Shown here: one piece after another, positions 10,186-22,040 of the stretch
Layout of the letters: the number at the start of each line of letters is the position of its first letter
Numbering within the stretch: position 1 is the first letter of the stretch
Origin: Dermacentor variabilis
Taxonomy: Eukaryota; Arthropoda; Arachnida; Ixodida; Ixodidae
Assembly (NCBI RefSeq): GCF_050947875.1
Contig: NC_134574.1
Location: 106,137,469-106,201,468, forward strand
Direction of reading: 5' to 3'
Length of the DNA stretch: 64,000 bases
Translations under genes and position numbers: made by a program
The notes under the pieces: model-generated
Told to the model about the DNA's origin: nothing
Database searches by the model: none
What the model saw: the letters and a program-made list of their open reading frames with translations, nothing else

Positions 10186-10562
10186 ATAGGATTGAGCAGG
10201 AGGAGTTTTCGGCGCACAGACGACAGAGCGATGGACGGATGGACGGATGAATGATGATGATATGGGGATTTTATTGGCGCAAGGGCCAGTTATGGCCAAA
10301 GAGTGCCATTACAAATGGTAATTCAAATGATTTATTTTGAATGGCGTGGACAGTGAATTCATTATGGTAGGTGTGACCTGGCTGTATAAGCGCATAAAAA
10401 TTTTCCCTGTAAATGGCGTAAGTATATAGCTACTACAATGATGACACTGATTAGTTATGGACGTGGACGATGGCAATTGTGTTTTGATAACAAAAACATA
10501 CGAAAACGAAACAACAGTTACACTATAGCATCAAGACGGCCCTCGAACACAAGGGCTGGTAA

Positions 10563-11450
10563 TCACGTGTTAAAATTTCCTGGCCAAATTATTTTCAGAA
10601 TGTCGGTTTCGGCTAAAAAATCTAAGACTATTTGCAGTTTAAGAAGTGGTTCATCACTAATAAAAAATACCGGGTGAAGAGGTATATTTTCCCGATATGC
10701 AGAAGGGAAATGCTTTTTCCTCTGTGCTTCTATTGCTGGGCACTGGATAAGAACATGGAGGACTGTCAAGCTATCGCCGCACCTACTACAATGTAGGAGA
10801 ATCCCCCCCAGTCAAGAGGTAGCAGTGAGTACTGTATGTGTGCCCTATTCTTAATCGGCAAAGTACTTCCTTGTATCGTGCTGTCTTGTCACTTATCCAA
10901 TTCTGCAGTTTTGGTTTTATAATGTGTAACTTATTCAATGTTTGTGTGTCCCACTCTGCTTGCCAATGAATCCTCAATTTACGGCGCAGAAAGGGCTTTA
11001 TGTCTGTGGCAGGAATGGGAATATTTCCATCTGTGTCGCTGAAGCTCACTGACGTAGCGTTTTCGTCAGCAGCTACGTTGCCTTTTATGCCTTTATGGCC
11101 AGGTACCCAGCATAGGATAATTGCTTGGCTGCACATATATGCGGAACACAAGCTATACAGCTCATTCAAAGCGGGATTTCTATGCTTTCGTAAGCTAATT
11201 AGGGCTCTCACGACACTTAATGAGTCCGTAAAGACAACAGCCTTAGCGACATTTCTGCGCCCTGTGTTTACCAGCCGAAAGTATAGCGTATGCTCCTGCC
11301 GTAAAGATACTGGCGTGTGGGTTTAGTGGCCCAGTTGTTGAAAATGAGGGTCCGAGAGCTGCGTAAGCAACACCAGCAGGAGACTTCGAAGCATCTCTGT
11401 AATATTCGTCAGAGGAATACTTCCCTTTAATTTGAAGAAAATGTGATTGT
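10563..11450 (-). pseudogene. LINE RNase H and C-terminal tail
   Basis: Minus strand, starting with YYRDASKSPAGVAYAAL, then SIFTAGAYAILSA, AIILCWVPGHKGIKGNVAAD, and a tail with HWQAEWD and LQNW. The RNase H acidic pattern is damaged: the glutamate normally found in IFTAE-x-x-A-I is a glycine here. Frame breaks at about 11220 and 10780 confirm decay. Confidence 0.7.
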
Positions 11451-13347
11451 ATGTGAGCGTCAGGTGCTTGCTTCGGTAATTCTAAGAAAGAGGTGTCACA
11501 TGGGACATTTTGCCATTCCCAAGGCGGTGGAAGCCGAGTGGGGCCAATAAGACATTCTCTAAAAGAGGGACCCCTGTTTTTTTCTGAGAGAGCCTCCAAC
11601 CGGAGGGACAGAGGAGGCCGGACACCTAGGCGGTTACGGAACAGCCTGGCCGTGAACGAGTCGTGAACAGCTGATTTTACCTTCAAGGCATACGAAATAC
11701 TTAAATGTGTCCTTTGGTAGTGTAGGGACCATTCATTAGATTCAAAGTAAAGTCTTCGCATAGGACTAGTTCTAAAGGCGCCTGTTGCAAGGCGGATGCC
11801 TAAGTGGTGAACAGGATTTAGTATTTTTATAGTACTAGGTCCAGCAGAATCATAGACTATGGCCCCGTTGTCAAGGCGTGTTAATATTAGACTTTTGTAC
11901 AACTTTATTAGGCATCTCCTGTCGCTTCCCCAAGCTGTGCTTGACAGCAGCTTCAGCAGATTCATAGTTTTGAGGCACTTAGCCTCAAGATACTTCAGGT
12001 GTGGCACAAAAGTTAGCTTACTGTCTAGAAGGATCCCTAAGAATTTGAGTTCACAGCTCACAGATAACCGTTCTCCATTGAGATTGATTATGGGTTCCGC
12101 CAGTATACCTCTCTTGTTAGAGAACCAGAGGCAGGTACTTTTTTGCGGGTTTAGCTTAAAACCATTTTCGTCCGCCCACTTAGACAACTAATTTGTGCAG
12201 AGATGTACTTGTCGCTCATAGATACTTAGATTACAAGATTTAAAACCTATCTGGATGTCATCCACATATACAGAATAAAACATACTAAGTGGTATGGCAG
12301 TCCGGATCGAGTTCATTTTGACAATAAAAACTGTGCAGCTCAGCACACCTACTTGTGAAACACCAGCCTCTGGGGTGAATGGACGAGACAGAACGTTACC
12401 AACTCCAACACCGAACGGGCGGTTACAGAGGTAAATCAGGATCGCGTACAGCAAGTTCCCTCGAACTCCCATTTCACACAGATCAGGAGGATTCCAAAGC
12501 GCCAGGTTGTGTTGTATGCCTTCTCCATATCTAAAAATACTGACAGGAAAAACTGTTTATGGACAGAGGCATCACGGATATTTGTCTTAATGCGGACAAC
12601 GTGATCTGTTGTGGACCTACCCTCCCTAAAACCGCACTGTAAGGGATGGAGTATCTTGTTGCTTTCAAGAAAAAGGATGAGGCGACGGTTAATCATTTTC
12701 TCAAATAATTTGGATATGCAATTTGTGAGAGCTATACGCCTACAACTGTTGGGTGGGGAAGGATCCTTTCCCTCTTTAAGAAAAGGGATTACGAGTGCTT
12801 CTTTCCAGACAGAAGGAATGTAGCAGGCAGAGAACATGGAATTAAAGACTGACAGTAGTGTTTTTTGGGTTTCAGGGTGTAAGTGTCTGATCATCTCATA
12901 CATTATTCCGTCACTTCCTGGAGCGGACTTGTTGCAACAGTTCAGTGAGGCCTGGAACTCAGCCATTCCAAATGGACGATTGTATACTTGATTAGATGTG
13001 CTTTGCGGACCCAAATTCATCTGTTCTGCTAGTCGCTGGTATTTTAGGAATGTATCTGTGTAACGAGATGTACTGGAAATGTGCTCAAAATGCGCTCCAA
13101 GGCAATCTGCCTGATCCTGAGGAGTGTCTCCTTGTGTATTTAATAAAGGTAACGGATGAGCTTCGCAAAAATTTATTCTGTTCACCCTGTTCCAGGCTTT
13201 TCGTTCGTCTAAATATGAATTGATGGTTGTTATGAAGTTTTTCCAACTTTCCCGTTTAGCGCGGCAGCGCGTTCTTCGACCTTTGGACTTGATCGCCTTG
13301 AAATTAATTAGATTCTCTGTTGTTGGGGAGTTACGGAGGAGATTCAA
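11243..13347 (-). pseudogene. LINE reverse transcriptase
   Basis: Motifs in order on the minus strand: PLPLLNTQGDTPQDQADCLG, APGSDGIMYEMIRHL, WKEALVIPFLKEGKD, RRIALTNCISKLFEKMINRR, QCGFREGRSTTDHVV, FLSVFLDMEKAY, SVYVDDIQIGF and LKFLGILLDSKLTF. The catalytic YVDD is intact, but the frame changes near 12450 and 12187 (with a stop between), so no full protein can be made. It supplies target-primed reverse transcription in intact relatives. Confidence 0.8.
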
Positions 13348-13599
13348 AGCCTTGTTTTGCTTTTTCTTCGCTTCCTTACACTCCTCATTCCACCATGGAA
13401 TACGTCTTTTCGAGGGCGACCCTTTTGTTTGGGGAATACCTACTGATGCAGCATCAATAATGAACGCTGTTATGCATGCTGCAGCATCATCTAGGCTAAG
13501 TTCACAGATATCATTCCAGGCTAGCTGTGTTCGCGAAACTTCGTCCAGTCGGCGGAATCAACTTTCCATCGAGGAACATGTGCAGGACACTCACTTTGC

Positions 13600-14163
13600 T
13601 TTTTAAGGTTTAGAACAATGGGGAAGTGATCACTGCCATAGGGGTTCTTTTCTTAATGACATCTCACTCCAGATATGGTACAATTGTACTAGACGCTATG
13701 CTTACGTATATCGAAGAAAATGTTTTTTGTGTAGAGCTGTCAAATGTTGGCCTTTTCTTGTTAAGCAAGCAGGAACTTGAAGTGAATGGGATGTTTTCTA
13801 TAGGCCGTCCTCTCGAATCACAGCGAGAGTCACCCCACAGTGTGCTATGCGTGTTTAGATCACCGACGACTATGTAAGGGTGATGGAGCTCCTCAATAAA
13901 GCTTTGAAATGTGCTAGAGAGTTGATAATTTGGGGGGATGTATACAGGCGTGATGGTAACTAGGTTATTGAATAGAACAGCTTCGATAGCAACTGCCCCA
14001 AGAGGAGTTTGAGCAGTTGCCGACAAGCAAAGGCTCTGTCGACTATTATTGCTACCCCGCAGGACGATGCAACAGCATCATTTCGATCTTTCCGGAAAAT
14101 AGGATATTGCCTGAGAAAGTTTGTTCGCGTAGATTTGAAGGCATGGCTGTTGTGGACGAACAC
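13600..14163 (-). pseudogene. LINE APE endonuclease
   Basis: Minus strand: LRQYPIFRKDRNDAVASS, GVAIIVDRA, then in a second frame VTITPVYIPPN, HPYIVVGDLNTHSTLWGDSR and DSRGRPIENI. The GDLN(T)H core and the VYIPPN strand are typical of LINE apurinic-like endonucleases. The frameshift is near 14030. The N-terminal N-C-N motif is missing, so the 5' end is cut at about 14165. Confidence 0.75.
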
Positions 14164-14436
14164 ACCCTAATAAACAACTGCCTCTCATTGCAGCACTCGG
14201 CATCCACCGTGGCTTTGCCTGCTTCTGTGGTTGATGTCAGTCCCACCTTATGGACCGTCGAATGCAACGGCCTTCTTGAGCTCATCGATGAGTGTAAGAG
14301 CTGATTCTCATCTACGTCAGGAGTTAGCCAGGCCCCGCACACCAATCACCGTATTGTCACCGAAGCCGACGCCAGACTAATTTGACCGAATCCTTGTCGT
14401 GCCGCATAGAAAGAGCGCGAGGCAATACAAACACAA

Positions 14437-15099
14437 GTGAATACGATGCTTGAGGACGAGGTTATTCGGCCATATAAGAGTCCTTGGGCATCGCCTGTCA
14501 TATTGGCGAAAAAGAAGGACGGTAGCCTGCGCTTCTGCGTCAACTCTCGAAAATTCTACCGGATCACAAAGAAAGACGCTTATCCGCTACTGCGTATCGA
14601 TGATTCACTGGACAGGCTACGAACGGCACGTCACTTTTCGTCGATGGGCATGAAAAGCGGCTACTGGCAAATAGAAGTGGATGAGAGAGCCCGTGAGAAG
14701 ACCGCTTTTGTGACGCCCGACGGACTTTATGAATTTCAGGTGCTTCCCTTCCGTTTGTGTTCTGCGCCAGCAACATTTCAACGACTAATGAACACGGTAT
14801 TCTCAGGACTCAAATGGCAAACCTGCCTGGTGTACCTCCACGACGTGATTGTTTCCTCCGCCACGTTGGAGGAACACTTACGGAGACTAAAGACGGTCTT
14901 TGAAGCAATACGCTCAGCTGGTCTAACTTTCAAACCTGAAAAGTGCCATTCTGGTTTTGAAGAACTTCAGTTCCTCGGTCACGTTGTTAGTCGTGAAAGT
15001 GTCCGACCTGACCCGGATAAAATCTCTGCCGTCAGCAATTTCCCAACGCCATCAGATAAGAAGGCCGTGCGGCGTTTTCTGGGCCGTTGCGCCTACTAG
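14437..15099 (+). pseudogene. Gypsy reverse transcriptase, catalytic site mutated
   Basis: Clear motifs: VIRPYKSPWASPVILAKKKD, LRFCVNSRKFYRITKKDAYP, LFRI-type DDSLDRL, KTAFVTPDGLYEFQVLPF, SAPATFQRLMN, and LGHVVSRE with PDPDKI. The catalytic box reads YLHDVIV instead of YLDD(I/V), so one of the two metal-binding aspartates is gone. The usual F-G-L-C is F-R-L-C. The frame stops at 15097 inside the F(I/L)G-x-C-x-Y segment. The element cannot reverse-transcribe. Confidence 0.8.
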
Positions 15100-15171
15100 C
15101 AACGGTTAATTGCGGAATTGTCGTGAATCGCATGGCCATTAACTCATCTCACCAGAGAAGATGTACCGTTC

Positions 15172-15838
15172 ATGTGGGGCGAAGACCAGCAACGGGCATT
15201 TCACGACCTACGGCAATGGCTGCAGATGCCTCCTTTCCTCGCACACTTTGATGAAGGCGCTCCGACGATTCTTCATACCAATGCGAGTAATGTCGGCTTA
15301 GGCGCAGTACTAGTACAGCGGCATGACGGCGCCGAAAGAGTGATTGCTTGCGCCAGCAGGAACGTATCAGAACGGAAGGTAACTACACTAGAGAAAAAGA
15401 ACGTCTCGCACTACCATGGGCAGTCCTGAAATTTCGCCGTATTTAAATTGTTTGTGTTTCACCGTGGTCAGTGATCATCATGCACTTTGCCGGCTGACTA
15501 AATTAAAAGGTCCAGCTCGTCGACTTGCGCGCTGGAGTCTTCGGCTACAGGAGTTCGACTTCACTGTTGTGTACAAATTGGGGAAACGCCACAACGACGC
15601 CGACTGCCTTTCTCCGTCTCCTGTTGAGACTGCAGTGCACGACGATGATAAAGCGGCTTTTCTAGGCATGCCAGATACTGTCAACGTGTTACGCAGGCAA
15701 CGCGAGGACGAAGAACTGGTCCATCTTTCCGATTACTTAGAGGGAAGAACCAGCAGCGTGCCAAGGTTATTCGCCAGAGGGCTGCCTTCATTTTGCTTGT
15801 GCCCACGATGTTCTCTAGAAAAAGAACTTTTCACCTAG
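15172..15838 (+). pseudogene. Gypsy RNase H and connection
   Basis: Begins FAWGE-like WGEDQQRAFHDLRQWLQ, then LHTNASNVGLGAVLVQ, where the catalytic T-D-A-S is T-N-A-S. After a frameshift near 15415: TVVSDHHALCRL, RRLARWSLRLQEFDFTVVYK and KRHNDADCLS, all standard. The frame ends at 15836 before the integrase zinc finger. Confidence 0.75.
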
Positions 15839-15839
15839 T

Positions 15840-17090
15840 GGCCGCAGCTGCCTACTCGTCATTCCCGCATCGATTCGTGACGAAGTCCTACATGCCTGTC
15901 ACAACGAGCCAACCCTTGGTCACTTGGGCTACGCCCGCACATTGGCAAGTATTAGGTTATAGTACTACTGGCCGAGACTTGCGGCGGTTGCGAAACGTTA
16001 CCTCCAGACATGCCTGGATTGCCAGTGCCGCTAAGCCACACCCGGCACGCCAGCTAGACTGCTGCATCCTGTTCAGATACCGCAAGCGCCGTTGGAGCAA
16101 ATGATTGGCATGGACCTTTTATGTCCGTTTTCACTGTCTACTGCCGGCAATAGATGGATAATCATCTTCACAGATTATCTTACTCGACATGCCGAAACAG
16201 GTGCTATGCAACGGGGAACAGCAGCCGAAGCAGTGCGATTTTTTATCAAAACCATCTTCCTAAGGCATGACACTCCCACAGTGCTCATAACAGACACAGG
16301 TGCTATGATCAGGGCTGCGCTTCTGGGCTCTGTTTTGCGACTAAGTAGTGCCACTCATCGAAAGACCATGGCTTATCATCCCCAAACCACTGGGCTGACA
16401 GAGCGCTTGGATAAGACTGTGGCAGACATGATGAGGATGTACATCATCGTCGGCCGCAAGAACTGGGACGAGATTTCTCCATACGCTACATTTGCGCATA
16501 ACACGGCTCACCAAAAGACAAGACGTTTGACACCTTTCTACTTTGTTTACAGCTAGGAAGTCACAACAATGTTGGACGCAATGCGGCCACACAAGTGCGG
16601 TGATGACGAGACGGGTTTGAGGAGTTTACGCAACGGGCACAAAAAGCCAGGCATCTTACGCGTTTGCGAATCCACGAACAACAGGACCACGATGCCAGAC
16701 TCTACGACCTTCGACACAGACCCATCACGTACAACGTAATTGACCAGGTGTGGGTCTGGACTCCTAATTGTCCGCGGGGTCTCTCTGAGAAGCTCCTGCG
16801 AAGATGCTCCGGGCTTACACAGTTGTGCGCCGCATCAGCGGTGTGACTTATGAAGTTGTCCCCAACAGTCATAACTACTCCAAACGTCGGCGGCACCTGC
16901 CCGAGGTTGTCCACGCGCTTCGTATGAAGTCATATTTTTCCTCATGTCCTCAACTTTGCACCGTCTGTGCAATGCTTTCGGAGGTTGGTGCATCGGGACG
17001 ACGCGTTTTTTTCCTAAGCAGGGGCACATTCCACATCCTATATGGTCGCCGCGGGTATCGGGCAGACGATGAAAACAGCACTGACGTAGC
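15840..17090 (+). pseudogene. Gypsy integrase
   Basis: The HHCC zinc region (15850-16080) is readable only across frames. The core at 16092-16556 has GMDLL, a D at ITDTGA and an E in TERLDKTVADMMRMY, so the D-D-E triad positions survive, but ITDRG-x-x-F is changed to ITDTGAMI. A stop at 16554 precedes the tail (MRIHEQQDHDARLYDLRHR at 16664, then WVWTP; later VVRRISGVTYEVVP in another frame). Confidence 0.7.
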
Positions 17091-17200
17091 GCGCGGATAG
17101 AAAAACAGAGACTACGGCGTCACGTTGACTGCTCTGATAATGTGCTTTTATACCTTCCTCTACACCGGCTTTCCCGTCTCCTACTAGGCCGTGACAATAT

Positions 17201-18169
17201 GACATCGTGTGGAAGTACTTGCGCCCAAGTGGTCCTTATATATGGCGGGGAAAATTAGTTCCTCAATAATAGGGTATCCTTCATCAAGAAGTAATTACGG
17301 AATGAGCTAGGACGACGCCTTGCTTACCTCACTGAATTAAGGTGCTTTTAACAGAAGTCTAAGCAGAGCTGAGTTTGCGTCCTATGACCAGAGCGTACAA
17401 CGGAAGTTGACGAGCTCTGTTCACTTGCCGAAGACGTTTTTCTGGTAGGTATGATCCCCCATGTTACGAAGCTTCGGCTGCTTCTACTAGAGATAATGAG
17501 CTGAAACTGATCTGGTCATAGTAAGAAGGCCTGAAAGCATTTTCCGATCACTGGCTCAAAGATAACTATCGTGAACTAAAACCCATCGCCCTGAACCAAG
17601 CGAAGCATGGCGACATTGCTTGAGGAAGATTATTTGGTTATCGGTGACAAATGACGCAGGCGGTAGTTGCATTATTGCAACTGAAAGTTAGAGTTATTGC
17701 AGCAAAACCACTATACCACGGAAATCACGGGAAAATCATTTGCGATTGCCATGAAGAAGGGACGTTAGCCATCCTCTTGACGTATAAAGCAGCGCAAAAC
17801 CGTCCTGTTCAGCTGCTTTAACCGTATGACATTTCAGCCAGTAGCAGCACCTGGATGATTGCTGGAACATCTTGTTTCATCCGTCTCTCAGATGACAATT
17901 TCTGATATGATTTGCCCCTTTCGAGCTTCCTGGCGCTCAAGCCCAGCAGCTGTTTGTTTTTTTACGCCAGCGCACCTTTACGATGTGTCGCCTCGCTTTC
18001 TTTCAAACCTGTGATTCCCAGTACGCACCGAAGTGCAGTGTGTATATTTAGACATCTATTTCTTAGTAACGGATGAGTCACTAATTACCACATTGCCCCG
18101 TCTATAATTCTCGCTTCACACTTTTTTTAAGAAAGCCATTAACGACAGCATTCGTTTCCATCTTTATAG
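17201..18169. other. lipocalin A intron 3, last part
   Basis: AT-rich intronic sequence with no ORF over 60 codons. The pyrimidine run TTCGTTTCCATCTTTATAG directly before exon 4 is a credible splice acceptor. Confidence 0.4.
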
Positions 18170-18265
18170 AACACCCAATGGCCAATTGGAGTACAGAAGA
18201 ACTACTAGTGCACCAAGACGCTAATAACCAGTGTGGCGTGTTCAAGATTGTCAGGAGAAAACTAG
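18170..18265 (+). CDS. tick lipocalin gene A, exon 4
   Basis: This 96-nt exon has no long ORF around it but fits the gene exactly. Acceptor TATAG before 18170, donor GTAAGC at 18266, entry phase 1 (completing the codon from exon 3), exit phase 1. It encodes EELLVHQDANNQCGVFKIV, the tick-lipocalin pattern E-x-L-x-x-x-D ... C-x-V-F-K-(V/I), with the second conserved cysteine. Intron 3 is about 15.1 kb and is loaded with transposons; intron 4 is about 4.4 kb. Total coding length for exons 2-5 is 513 nt (170 residues plus stop). With a signal exon like gene B's 35 codons this gives about 205 residues, normal for the family. Confidence 0.8.
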
Positions 18266-19190
18266 GTAAGCAGTCTTATTTATCGGAGAAAAAAAAACGT
18301 TTAGATATTTGGATATAGTCGACAATATTTACCTCATGCTTTAATCATTTTATGATTCATCCATGTTTCGCTGTGTACGCATACAATTCGCAAGCGATGA
18401 ATACATGTAGTGTTTGGAAGCAACTAATGACGTTTTGGGTTGTCACTCTGGGATACCCAGTTTCTACGACTGAAAAAAAAACAGGCTGCATGTTCTGCTA
18501 GGGAAACAGGAAAACACGGTTCCAACGCCAATTTTTTACCCCAATAGGCCAAACAAATCCCCGAACAATATTTTTAAGCGATCCCTGTTAGCGTATGGCT
18601 GCTAGTTATAATCTTGGCAATATTAACTGCGAATCAATAGGTTCGCTAGAATATTAGACAACTGTCACACAAGAAACACCAAAGAAATTAATGGGCATAA
18701 AGTAGTCTGCACTGCTTGATCAATAATCCTGAATTCCAACACTGGCGCATATAATATTTATGATTTCTTACGGAAGAATTCAACCAAGCAGCCTTACTTA
18801 CAATAAAGAAATTTTTTACGTTTGCTCATTGCGAGAAAATCGGTTGTGAAAATTGCTGCGGAATACTGCCGCTATAGAAATTCGATCACTACATGGTGCA
18901 ACAACGTGCCAGTACCACTCAATCCTTCAACATTATTCTAAAAGAACCGAAATTTTTTTGTAGGACAACAACAGGATACCGTCAGTGAGCACAATTATCC
19001 CGTCAACACTGTTGTTATTTACCCAGCGCCTTTGTGTGCTGGGTAATGTGTGCCAGCCCCATTCCGCCTACCCCTCTGTTCTGACAATCAGCAGAACAAG
19101 GAACCCCCTGAGAAGGACAGAGCAATAGCAAGAATAATATCACTCAAGAACCAGTCTCCGCCGAATATTTCACAAGTCATCAGACATTGC
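18266..19190. other. lipocalin A intron 4, first part
   Basis: AT-rich, no ORF or element recognised. CCAGCGCC...GTGCTGGG near 19023 is a small inverted motif of no clear meaning. Confidence 0.35.
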
Positions 19191-20110
19191 GACACAGTCA
19201 CCGAAACATCCAGACTCATTCAAGGGTCTGTTTTCAAACTATTGCGTGTAGTAATCTATATTAACAATAATAGAGGCAACATCAATTGGAATATAAACTA
19301 TTCGCTGACGACTGTGGCAGTGACAGAGAAATTTATCATTGTAATGATCATATTAAACTGAATGATTCTTTAGCTGATATAGCTCTAAATGGCAGATGTA
19401 AATCAACATACAAAAGTCTGTCATCATGAATGTAACCGCAAAAACGGTATCATCAAACTTTATAGACGCAATTAAGGGCACTCCACTTAAAAAGGGGAAG
19501 AACAGAAAGATTTAAGCGTTACAATAACCTTGGAGCTCAAATGGGACAAACTTATCAGTAATATAATCTCAAAGGCGCTTCGCAAACTATCTTTTTTAAT
19601 GAAGCCTGGTGCTCGAAACCACGTCAATGAAGCTGCTAGCCTACACATCATTTGTAAGGCCAGTTCTTGAATATGCTAACACAGTCTGGTTTCCGCATAC
19701 GCTGATTAACATCACCAAACAAGAATGAATACAAAGGCAAGCTGTGAGGTTCATTTATAACAAATATAGTCGTAGACTCGCCCACAAATCTCTTAACCCA
19801 GTCCGGTTTGCGAACGCTATCAACAAAATTGAAAGACGCTCGCTCAAAATTCTTCTTTCAACTACTAAAAAATACCTGTGGGACAAATGCCTCCAAATAC
19901 ATTTCATTTTCCCAGGCTTGACCTACACGTAGTAAGCATACGCACATATTCACAGATTACGTATGCAAAAAATGACAAGTTTAGATAATCCTTCTTCCAG
20001 TTCGCAATAGCAGAATGGAACCAACTTGATGCTACTATGCCCACATTGAATCATTATCTGAATTTATTCCACAAATAGAAATAAAACTATGCGTGTAAGA
20101 GTGCCTATGC
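19190..20110 (+). mobile_element. CR1-like LINE remnant (end of RT and C-terminus)
   Basis: The plus strand, read across frames, gives LGAQMGQTYQ-like sequence, ALRKLSFL at 19575, KASS.ICXHSLV replacing the usual RPVLEYA-x-x-W, QRQAVRFIYNKYSR at 19735, and KYLWDKC. This is the thumb and C-terminus of CR1/L2-clade reverse transcriptases. It is heavily mutated. Confidence 0.55.
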
Positions 20111-20394
20111 ATGCAGTGGCATCTGTACAAATTACTTTGTTCGTTGGTAAATTTTAATAAAACTTCTCATTTAGGACAGTTTATTCGTTTGCCGTAATGA
20201 TTCTGAATCGCCCGAAATTTATATTTAGTTACATTTGTTTTATTAGTTGGCGCTAGTGAAACCTCTGCTATGTTTATTTTCCTTTGCCATTTAACCTAAA
20301 GCTTATTGCTTTTTTCTTTTATTTTCTTTCTTTCACTAATACATGTGAACTTAACAATATATACTTATATATTATGTATAACTTCCACTGCTTT

Positions 20395-20580
20395 GAAAAG
20401 ACGGGGAATGCGGGAGATGGAAATTCAAGACGATGAGCAAAACGTGAACAAGGTGAATGCAGGAGCCAACGCTTCGACATGCGGACTTGTCTTCTTCAAG
20501 GCGACATATGCTTTCCTCGCCACAGTATATATAGGTTGGGTTCACCCCGGTCTGTCAACACACGCGCGGTAGCCGGCGTG
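20395..20580 (-). repeat. Penelope-type terminal sequence
   Basis: On the minus strand: GAAGAAGACAAGTCCGCATG, then CGAAGCGTTGGCTCC, TTCACCTTGTTCACG and GCTCATCGTCTTGAATTTCC. I recognise this as a recurrent tick retroelement end that I associate with Penelope-like elements. That assignment is from memory and not proven here; no coding part is attached. Confidence 0.4.
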
Positions 20581-21884
20581 TCACACGCCCTCGTTTTTCC
20601 AACGACAGAGGCTTGAAATCGAGTCTGCAGCTTTCATGACTACTTTTGGCTGCTGGCTGAGCATTTACTATAGTGTAAGAGGTTTTTTAAACATTCTTCA
20701 GATTCTTCACGGGAACAAGCTTTTCTGTCCTAAGGCCATAAAACGTAAGAAGACTCTACTGTATCTTCAAGTCTCCAAGGAACAAATTTACGTAACCGCC
20801 GGCGCACGCATCGGTTGTTTACCCGCAACGTGCTTTTAACCACCCAATCAAACACCCTCTTCCTTTATTGGAGGTGACTTGTTTGCTTTGAAAACAAATA
20901 GCATTGCCTACCTTGATAGATTTTTGCATCTCATTGGCGTTTTGATAGGTTTTGCACCTCAAGAGGTGAGGAGCACGCACACGTGGAAAACGCTTAACTA
21001 GGTCCGAGCTAGCGCTATGAAAATAAACAGGAGGTGGAGAGCGGTACCGGTGGCTGCTATTGGTCCGCTTCCCTGGTTTAGCTTGCGGTAGCTGGATGTA
21101 AATCGTTGTGCAGTGATGCAGAATAATAAAAACAGGAAACACAAATCGCAAGCTGAGGGATAGCCTCCGAGTTTGGTGCATCGTAGAGGCCGAATTGGGA
21201 AGTAGTGCCGCCTATGTGAACGTCCAAAGTAAAATGTTAACGGCGCGCTATGGCGACGTTCAGTAGGTGGTGCGTTGTGAGTAGAGCCTCGGTCCACCGT
21301 AGCTTCCACAGCGCAAGGTATTGAATAAGGAGCTGAAGCACCGCGAATGGGATCGATGGTGATCTTTCGTTGCCAATATAAGTTAGCTTTTGTTGAAGGA
21401 ACTAACGCACTTTATTGCTGCAAATTATTTCTGAAATATTCTATTTTAATTTTATATGCATTTCTCGACTTAAGCAGTGTTTCGTTTCCCCTCTAATTAC
21501 GTAGCTTGCAAGAGCGACTTTAATAGCACACGATGTCGTTTACGAACCCACGCAGAGCGCGTATCCATGCAGGATCGGGCGTTTCGCACATAGGCACACA
21601 ATGCTGAGTAGAAAATTTTACTGTCATTTGTTCTTGGAAAAGGATGTCGATAGAGGAAAGAAGCAAAACTTGGATCTCTGAACTATTATTCAAAGCAGCA
21701 TTTTGTGCTTGTGAATGTTTCTCTACGCCACAGAAATAGCTATGTTCTGAACAGCCGACCTTATATGTGCTATGATGCAAAAAACCGCTGTGTCCCCCAA
21801 CTAGTGGTAACAAAAACACCATCATCAGCGACGTCTTGTACGACGTCAGTAGTAATACGTAATTAAAGTTAGAACAACTTAGAG
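20581..21884. other. lipocalin A intron 4, middle part
   Basis: Several overlapping ORFs near 20820-21310 lack recognised motifs. Nothing is supported here. Confidence 0.35.
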
Positions 21885-22040
21885 TAAGGTGATTTAAGAC
21901 GAATAAAGTGAGTAAAAGTGGATTAAAGTGGATTAAGGCGGATTAAGTTTGGTAAAAATAAGACCAAGATGTATTAAAAGGGATCAAGGTCGATTGAGGG
22001 TGGTACAAACTATAGCAAGGAGGATGAAAGTAGAGTTGCG
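21885..22040 (+). repeat. decayed GTGGATTAAA-type minisatellite
   Basis: About ten-base units such as AAGTGGATTA and AAGGCGGATTA repeat from 21885 to about 21960 and fade out by 22040. Confidence 0.5.

Larger units (their letters stand above)
2282..10255 (+). repeat. segmental duplication, copy A (lipocalin exons 2-3 plus intron)
   Basis: This block is collinear with about 51296-60925. Matching landmarks include the exon 2 and exon 3 regions, an AGGAGACA(G/A)GCCTTAA segment (3880/52900), TTTTCGGCTG (4450/57190), the old LINE fragment (4775 and 6955 versus 57525-57990), TAATGTAAAGCGGTTG (7879/59900) and AGGAGGAGTT(T/C)TCGG (10197/60870). Copy A carries private insertions at about 5016-6954 and about 8838-10185. 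It lacks the three insertions private to copy B. Both lie in the same orientation about 49 kb apart, so this is a gene duplication with introns, not a simple dispersed repeat. Confidence 0.8.
10256..14170 (-). mobile_element. near full-length LINE with APE, RT and RNase H (decayed)
   Basis: About 3.9 kb reading on the minus strand: APE endonuclease (about 14163-13600), linker, reverse transcriptase (about 13250-12000), RNase H (about 11450-11050), C-terminal zinc tail (about 10800-10740), and a 3' UTR ending CCAATAAAATCCCC with an ATC-rich tail at 10250-10258. The APE + RT + RNase H order places it among I, R1 or LOA-type elements. The reading frame is interrupted by several frameshifts (near 14030, 13350, 12450, 12187, 11220 and 10780). 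Its 3' tail abuts a GGATGGAC microsatellite that belongs to duplication copy A. Its 5' end meets the Gypsy remnant. It sits in lipocalin gene A intron 3. Confidence 0.8.
14171..17200 (+). mobile_element. Ty3/Gypsy retrotransposon pol remnant
   Basis: Plus-strand order RT, RNase H, integrase zinc region, integrase core, integrase tail: the Ty3/Gypsy arrangement. Upstream the frame HRIVTEADA (about 14350) is the usual lead-in to RT. Gag and protease are not seen because the segment is cut by the LINE at about 14170. After the integrase tail, 17100-17200 (TATAAAAG-like element on the minus strand, CCGTGACA at 17190-17198) may be LTR sequence, but no second LTR was found to prove it. Confidence 0.75.

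Noticed and set aside
20306..20572. 88-codon plus ORF with hydrophobic N-terminus as a secreted protein
   Set aside because: Its second half is antisense to a recurrent retroelement terminal sequence, and the hydrophobic part is AT-rich intron DNA.
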